A stretch of DNA of 31,797 nt. It comes from an uncultured Gilliamella sp. Lineage in GTDB: Bacteria; Pseudomonadota; Gammaproteobacteria; Enterobacterales; Enterobacteriaceae. The notes below the pieces were generated by a model. It saw only the letters and a list, made by a program, of their open reading frames with translations, had not been told where the DNA came from and did not search any database. The stretch lies in contig CALYQY010000017.1 in assembly GCA_945291235.1 (NCBI GenBank), forward strand, positions 1-31,797, written 5' to 3'. Made by a program: the position numbers and the translations under genes. This document shows, piece after piece, positions 25,095-31,797 of the stretch. How positions within the stretch are numbered: position 1 is the first letter of the stretch; each line of letters opens with the position of its first letter.

Positions 25095-27776
25095 TTACTC
25101 GTTAACTTGCTCAATACGGCTTATTCTTTTTCGATCAACTGAAAGACTACGTACTGATACAACATCACCTTTTTTAATTGTCACGGGATCAGTATAGCGA
25201 TGCCAATTTTTACCATTATCCGTCGAATATTCTATAATTAATCCCGGAAAAACAATATTAGCATTGAGCTGATTGTTCTCAATTTTAGCCCCTGGGATAG
25301 GTAATCGATAATCTATTCCCATTAAATCCAATTTCGCTAATTCTCGCTGACCAACTAAGTTAGCAAAACGTACCCAATCTTGCCGTAATTTTTGTTGATC
25401 CACATACTGTGTTTTCCCTTGTATGAATTCACGATCTTTTTGATAACTAAGTTCCCAATCGGCTTGGTGCCACGCTCTTTCTGCCACCGCTAGCAAACGA
25501 GGAAATGCCATATATTCCATTTTATTATCGCTACGAATATCTTCTGTCCAAATTTGCGCAGATAATCCGTAAGCGCCCGACCAATTAAGTGTACCTTTAG
25601 CGGTGAATGGATTGCCGTCGCGGTCTAACGACGTTTCAGCATTTTGAGGTAAGTTATCAGGCGCAAAAGTAAATATTTTACGTTCATCATTGTAACGTGT
25701 AGCCCAATAATAACCGCTTTCTTTAGGATTGACTTCGTATGGCATATCTAAATAGACATAATCCGGATTCGAAATAATGACTTGATAGCCTTTATTTGCC
25801 CATTCATTGACTGAGTCAGCCCCACCCCAATAAAGAGTATCCCAAAAGTTCACCGTGACTTTATCAACAGCAAAAGATTTAGCACTGTCGGCATGTTTCA
25901 TGCCGTCTTGCCAAGCCTGCATATGGTCAATACCATGTTCCTTAATGATAGTACTAACCTGCTCAGCAAAATAACTTGGTAGATGTTCAATTTGTTTGAC
26001 AATACCCTTAGATATAAAAGCTTGGCATGCTTGTGATTTAGCCCATGGATGGTCTTCATTGCTTTGATCGATAATACCTTTAAAAGCAACTTTTTCTTTA
26101 AGCTGTAAATCTTGGTAGCCAGATCCTAAATGGATATTTTTAGCTTCATCACCACCAAAATGCCAAGTTGTCAAAGGTTGGCCTGCCTCGATGTGCATGC
26201 TAGCTATTTCATCAATAATCTTATTTACAAACCGTTTAGACGAGTCAAGACAAGGATTTAAATAACTTAATCGATTATAAAATTGAACAGTTGTCGTGTT
26301 AGAAGTATCCGTTGGGTCAACTAAACGGAATTCGTTCGCTTGCTGTTCTTTGCCTTCTTTCATTAAACGGTTATAACGTGCTTCCATAGAGACAATCGCC
26401 GCTCTAGCATGAGCAGGCATATCAATCTCTGGGATGACCTCAATAAACCGTGCTTTAGCGTATTTAATAATTTCAATATAGTCTTGACGACTTAAATATC
26501 CCGAGCCAGATGTATTACTATCAGGGCCAGATCCTAATTGAGGAAGTAAACAAGTTTGTTCAGTAAGATCATGGCAACGTTTACTACCAATTTCGGTGAG
26601 TTCTGGTAATCCTGGGATCTCAATTCGCCAACCTTCATCATCACTTAAATGAAAATGAAATTTATTCATTTTATATTTTGCCATTTGATCTAATAAACGC
26701 AAAATGGCCTGTTTAGATTTAAAATTACGGCCAATATCAAGCATGACACCACGATATTCAAATCGAGGCGAGTCAATGACATTAAGTGTTGGAATGGTAT
26801 GAGAATGATCGACATAAATTGTCGATAAAATGGATTGGATCGCGTAAAAAATTCCAGTCTCATCATAAGCTGTAATGATTGCTTTGTCTTTGTTGATTAC
26901 TAATTGATAAGCCCCTGCTTGCTTTTGGGAAAATTGTTGAGGTTCGATTGTTGCTTGTATTTTAAAGCCTTGTTGAGTAATCGGGATATTTAATGCTTTA
27001 AATTCAGTCTGTATGACAGCTAAACTGTCTTGATTTAATCCATTTAAAACTAAATTTACTCCTTGCGAATCGAGCGTTATATCTTCATTTCCAATGGATA
27101 TTTTACTTGGTGTTGGCAAGATTTGCCCACGTAATGTTTCTGCCGATAAGTTTTCAATATCGGCATTATATTGAAAACGATTGACGGGTGTCATTAAAAT
27201 ATTATGATCATCAGCCGTTCTTTTCCAGTGTTGATTAATTGGCGACACAAATGCCGATAAATTATCAGAATCTGTATTGGTATTTGCTATAATTTTAGGG
27301 GTTGCATTGGTCGATGTCACATACCAACGAGGCATAATATCACTTTCGCTCAAGATCCAATATTCACCAATCATAGGAATTTCGATAGTGCCTTTAGCAG
27401 GAAAACCAACAAATTTATCCGTCGGCTCAATTTTATGAAGATCACCTGTTAGGTGTGTAATTTTAAACTGATCATTGTCAACGGACAAAATCATACGAAT
27501 ACTACTAAAATAAATTGCCCAATCTTTATCATTAATTGCTGAACCTTTATTTGTTAACGAAATAGTCACTTTATTACATGCAGCCCAATCCGCACCTAAA
27601 GTAGCACAATTGATACCATGATCATTTGCCTGATTATCATTAACAGTATATTTAACATTAAGTTGAGCACTCATTAAATCAACTGTCTTTTGATTTGCAT
27701 AAGCTGATTGTGTAACGCCTACACTTAATAAAGAGGCTATCGAGGTTGCAAGTATTGCAGTTTTAAGCTTTTTCAT
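25095..27776 (-). CDS. Periplasmic chitobiase, GH20 beta-N-acetylhexosaminidase
   Basis: The 893-residue precursor has a Sec signal (MKKLKTAILA start, cleavage near the AYA at 25-27). In order it shows a carbohydrate-binding CHB_HEX domain (about 30-185, with Cys57/Cys67), a GH20b domain (about 215-330), the GH20 barrel beginning at SPRFEYRGVMLDIGRNF, and a C-terminal domain (about 810-893). The catalytic pair is Asp543-Glu544 in WHFGGDE; KFHFHLSDDEGWRIEI and PEIDMPAHARA are further family blocks. It is close in length and layout to Serratia chitobiase and should split chitobiose into GlcNAc in the periplasm. It follows the chitoporin gene by 11 bp, so the two form an operon for chitin oligosaccharide use. 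Confidence 0.93.
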   Translation of the reverse strand: MKKLKTAILATSIASLLSVGVTQSAYANQKTVDLMSAQLNVKYTVNDNQANDHGINCATLGADWAACNKVTISLTNKGSAINDKDWAIYFSSIRMILSVDNDQFKITHLTGDLHKIEPTDKFVGFPAKGTIEIPMIGEYWILSESDIMPRWYVTSTNATPKIIANTNTDSDNLSAFVSPINQHWKRTADDHNILMTPVNRFQYNADIENLSAETLRGQILPTPSKISIGNEDITLDSQGVNLVLNGLNQDSLAVIQTEFKALNIPITQQGFKIQATIEPQQFSQKQAGAYQLVINKDKAIITAYDETGIFYAIQSILSTIYVDHSHTIPTLNVIDSPRFEYRGVMLDIGRNFKSKQAILRLLDQMAKYKMNKFHFHLSDDEGWRIEIPGLPELTEIGSKRCHDLTEQTCLLPQLGSGPDSNTSGSGYLSRQDYIEIIKYAKARFIEVIPEIDMPAHARAAIVSMEARYNRLMKEGKEQQANEFRLVDPTDTSNTTTVQFYNRLSYLNPCLDSSKRFVNKIIDEIASMHIEAGQPLTTWHFGGDEAKNIHLGSGYQDLQLKEKVAFKGIIDQSNEDHPWAKSQACQAFISKGIVKQIEHLPSYFAEQVSTIIKEHGIDHMQAWQDGMKHADSAKSFAVDKVTVNFWDTLYWGGADSVNEWANKGYQVIISNPDYVYLDMPYEVNPKESGYYWATRYNDERKIFTFAPDNLPQNAETSLDRDGNPFTAKGTLNWSGAYGLSAQIWTEDIRSDNKMEYMAFPRLLAVAERAWHQADWELSYQKDREFIQGKTQYVDQQKLRQDWVRFANLVGQRELAKLDLMGIDYRLPIPGAKIENNQLNANIVFPGLIIEYSTDNGKNWHRYTDPVTIKKGDVVSVRSLSVDRKRISRIEQVNE

Positions 27777-27787
27777 TATTTTTTTAC

Positions 27788-29203
27788 CTATTTTTGTTTT
27801 GCATTAAATATAGTGAATGGAACGGTAACAATAAATTTGATATCTCGTTCATCTTGGAAAATATTGCCATAACCTTCACTCCAGCTTGGTATTTTTGAGT
27901 GGTTATTATATTTGGTATAATGTAACTGGAAAGAGGTGTTTTTAGCAAAACCTTGTGGTACGGTATAACCTAAATCGAAGTTATAAGCTGATTCAATCAA
28001 CCGTCTTTTTTGGTCAAAATCTTTATTAGTACTTGGTTTAGCATCCCAGCCATAAGCATACGAAGCGCCAGTTCTCCAACCAGATAAATAGTGTGATAGA
28101 TGACTTAAATCATAGGTAACTTCTGCAAATAATGCTTTTTCACCATTGGCATTAAAATCTGAACGTGAATTCCACCAGACATCTAAACGACCATTTGAGG
28201 AAGCATAATCAGGCGTCATTCGTTGTAAGAAGAATCCTTGTTCACCTTCTGCTTTAACTGCTACACCTTCAAGACGTAACCCTACTGGCCCCATTTGATA
28301 ACCTAACGTCGCAGCTTGTAACCATGCTAAACCATCATAAACTTTAGCGCCTTTATGGGATTGGTCTTTAGCACCATAAAATTGATAACTTACAGTTAGC
28401 GGATTATCAAATACATTCATTTTATAAGACGCTTTACCAAAAAACTGATTCATATAGTTATGGGATTGACCAAATGCGCCTTCTAGCACGACATTATTTT
28501 TAAAATCATACTTCAAACCAGCAGAATGTAAGTAATCGATCTTTCTTCCTTTTTGCCATTGTCTAAATTCATAAAGTCGTTTATACCAAGGTGCTTTATA
28601 TTTATCTGCCCACATATAGGACATAGATAACACCCCCGCAGAGTCAAAATCGAGCTTTGTACCAAATTCAACGCCTCGATAAGTGCCTGGTAATAAACTC
28701 CAGTGTGGAGCAAGCAACGTTTGTCCTGACGGTTGAATATACCCCGCTTTGAGCCAAAATAGTTCATCAAGTTTGAAGTTCATTTGGGCTTTATAGAAAC
28801 TAAGACCACTAATATCTTTTTTCCAATTTTCGTCCCAACGATTATTGGCACCACTAAAACCGATTTCATTAGGATGACCATTACCACCATTACTGACTTC
28901 CCAAGCACCATAGCCGCCCAATTCTAAAGCAAACATATCGGCTATATAACCTGTTTTAAAATCCAGATTGGTATTGAAAGAAGTATGCCTTAGGTTTTTC
29001 TCATATTTATGTTGAGTGACATTCTTTCTTTCCCGATCACGATTCCAAAAAAAGACATTACCGGTTAATGAAGCATCCTCAACAAAGGGATGGGTATATT
29101 CTGCTTGTGCAGGCAACGCACTGATTAAAATGGAGCAAGACAAAATGAGCTTAGTGATACGACTGAGTGAACGAGTGGTTAATAGGGGGTTATAAAAATT
29201 CAT
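27788..29203 (-). CDS. chiP: Chitoporin, OprD-family outer-membrane porin
   Basis: The 471-residue precursor has a signal peptide of about 34 residues ending PAQA. The mature protein is a beta-barrel of the OprD/ChiP family, with alternating aromatic strands, AGYIQPSGQTLLAPHWSLLPG, a YRGVEFGTKLDFD block, and SGWRTGASYAYGWDA. ChiP admits chitooligosaccharides through the outer membrane, and the next gene encodes the periplasmic chitobiase. An AAGGAA ribosome site is six bases upstream. Oddly, the last strand ends VPFTIF but five more residues (NAKQK) follow, whereas most outer-membrane barrels end on the aromatic residue. Confidence 0.9.
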   Translation of the reverse strand: MNFYNPLLTTRSLSRITKLILSCSILISALPAQAEYTHPFVEDASLTGNVFFWNRDRERKNVTQHKYEKNLRHTSFNTNLDFKTGYIADMFALELGGYGAWEVSNGGNGHPNEIGFSGANNRWDENWKKDISGLSFYKAQMNFKLDELFWLKAGYIQPSGQTLLAPHWSLLPGTYRGVEFGTKLDFDSAGVLSMSYMWADKYKAPWYKRLYEFRQWQKGRKIDYLHSAGLKYDFKNNVVLEGAFGQSHNYMNQFFGKASYKMNVFDNPLTVSYQFYGAKDQSHKGAKVYDGLAWLQAATLGYQMGPVGLRLEGVAVKAEGEQGFFLQRMTPDYASSNGRLDVWWNSRSDFNANGEKALFAEVTYDLSHLSHYLSGWRTGASYAYGWDAKPSTNKDFDQKRRLIESAYNFDLGYTVPQGFAKNTSFQLHYTKYNNHSKIPSWSEGYGNIFQDERDIKFIVTVPFTIFNAKQK

Positions 29204-29298
29204 ATCTGCTTCCTTGAAATGACTTTTTTAAATCAACGATCAGATTAGTCCGTTAACAACTTATCTTTATGGATCAAAAAATCATTTTCTACCTAAAA

Positions 29299-29327
29299 TC
29301 AATAAAATACGACAAAATTAATGTCAA
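29299..29327 (-). promoter_or_regulatory. Candidate chiP promoter
   Basis: On the minus strand a perfect -35 hexamer TTGACA (29322-29327) is followed by a 17-bp spacer and a poor -10 TATTGA (29299-29304). The leader to the chiP start would be about 90 nt. The weak -10 suggests activation. Confidence 0.4.
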
Positions 29328-29482
29328 TCTTCTGTACAAACAATTGGTTAAATTTACTAAATTAATCTAAAACTCCTGTGAATAAGGTGTTTTTATAATG
29401 CATAAACATATTTTGGTTATCAAATTAAATGTTGTTAAATCGTGATCCGAATCACCAAAACACCCCTTTTTTTTTCTAATTT

Positions 29483-29498
29483 TTCGATAAATATCACA
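29483..29498 (-). promoter_or_regulatory. Candidate CRP site upstream of chiP
   Basis: On the minus strand: TGTGA, 6-nt spacer, TCGAA, compared with TGTGA-N6-TCACA (8 of 10). The same stretch, aatttttcgataaat, has the A/T-flanked central CG of NagC operators. It lies about 155 bp upstream of the -35, which is far for direct class I activation. Confidence 0.3.
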
Positions 29499-29679
29499 AC
29501 TTTTTTTATATTAAAAAATAAGAAAAGATTAATAGAGTTTTGAATTAACCCAGACGATCGCTTAACGCATTCAGATGTATAAATCCTATGTTTAAATAAA
29601 TTTGCTTGTCAGAAATGAAAATATAGGGAGGGGAAAAAAGAAAAATCAAAAAATTCGTATTACCAATACTGAGATTAAA

Positions 29680-29711
29680 CCCTATTGATAAAATTTAATT
29701 TATTAATAGGG
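29680..29711 (-). terminator. 3' hairpin after kdsA, weak U-tract
   Basis: 13-nt arms (ccctattgataaa and tttattaataggg) pair with one wobble around a 6-nt loop, 22 bp beyond the kdsA stop. On the minus strand only TTT follows. Confidence 0.55.
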
Positions 29712-29732
29712 ATTTAATCACATCAATCAATT

Positions 29733-31437
<1,705 letters not shown>

Positions 31438-31441
<4 letters not shown>

Positions 31442-31797
31442 TCATCTTGTTCCGATAATGCAGCAAGCTGGTCTGCCTGATATTCTTGTACAATTGGTTC
31501 AATCAACATTTCTAACTTGCCTTCCATAACTTCATCTAAGCGATAAATCGTCAAATTGATACGATGATCTGTTACTCGTCCTTGTGGATAGTTATAGGTT
31601 CGAATACGATCTGAACGATCACCAGTACCTAAAAGGTTACGTCTGGTCGACGCCTCTTCTTGTTGGCGTTTTCGGGTTTCAGCGTCTTGGATTCGTGCTG
31701 CTAACACCGACATCGCTTTAGCTTTATTTTTATGTTGAGAACGTTCATCCTGACATTCAACCACAATTCCTGTTGGAATATGCGTAATACGAATAGC
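31438..31797 (-). CDS. prfA: Peptide chain release factor 1, C-terminal part
   Basis: The gene enters from the right edge, with the frame open to the last base; 119 residues are visible. They start with [25 protein letters not shown], which follows directly on the GGQ tip of RF1, so the GGQ itself lies just outside the window. The remainder is the normal C-terminal part ([36 protein letters not shown]). RF1 recognises UAA and UAG. The end overlaps prmC by 4 bp. Confidence 0.96.

Larger units (their letters stand above)
29204..29732. other. Upstream region of chiP and 3' region of kdsA
   Basis: About 530 bp with no gene. It holds the chiP promoter candidate (29299-29327), a CRP-like site (29483-29498), a small hairpin gtgat-ccga-atcac at 29442-29455, nine T at 29467-29475, a 21-nt purine tract at 29625-29645, and the kdsA 3' hairpin (29680-29711). 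Confidence 0.5.

Overview
The window is about 32 kb of AT-rich chromosome (roughly 36-38% GC by eye) from a gammaproteobacterium. Protein sequences and several local gene orders match the enterobacterial pattern: mnmA-hflD-purB, hemC-hemD-hemX-hemY, seqA-pgm, prfA-prmC-kdsA, and rnm with yciO and rluB. The low GC, the pyruvate:flavodoxin oxidoreductase, and the mix of enteric-like and lineage-specific genes suggest a host-associated, microaerobic or fermentative relative of the Enterobacterales, most likely Orbaceae (Gilliamella type). This placement is inference, because no rRNA is present. I see no tRNA, rRNA, CRISPR array, transposase or complete prophage.

Layout. 1-859: 3' end of nifJ, then two tandem terminators. 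1139-2326: a Tat-signal, HisC-like PLP aminotransferase with a strong Fur-box match upstream. 2401-5546 (minus): a three-gene unit of a DUF2868 membrane protein, a DUF3482 GTPase and an NlpC/P60 lipoprotein. 5622-6732: zapB and tpiA, divergent. 6801-7888: a divergent Ner-like and S24 CI-like regulator pair that looks like an isolated phage immunity switch. 8158-11351: mnmA, hflD and purB. 11527-15553: hemC, hemD, hemX and a short hemY. 15600-16612 (minus): azlC and azlD. 16914-18814: gmk, then gloA and slyB on the minus strand. 18987-21433: a small lipoprotein, seqA and pgm. 21834-24549 (minus): rnm, yciO and rluB. 24620-25018: rraB. 25095-29203 (minus): chiP (chitoporin) and a periplasmic chitobiase. 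29733-31797 (minus): prfA (partial), prmC and kdsA.

How the genes work together. ChiP and the chitobiase form a chitooligosaccharide uptake and cleavage module. HemC and HemD convert porphobilinogen to uroporphyrinogen III, with the HemX/HemY membrane proteins encoded behind them. PrfA and its methyltransferase PrmC are coupled by a 4-bp overlap. Rnm (RNase AM) and RraB (RNase E inhibitor) are encoded head to head.

Most of the window is ordinary core genome. The parts most worth a second look are the Fur-box/Tat aminotransferase locus, the DUF2868-GTPase-NlpC unit, the orphan immunity switch, the shortened HemY with a cysteine-bearing insertion in HemX, and a recurring class of long AT-rich 3' hairpins without U-tracts.
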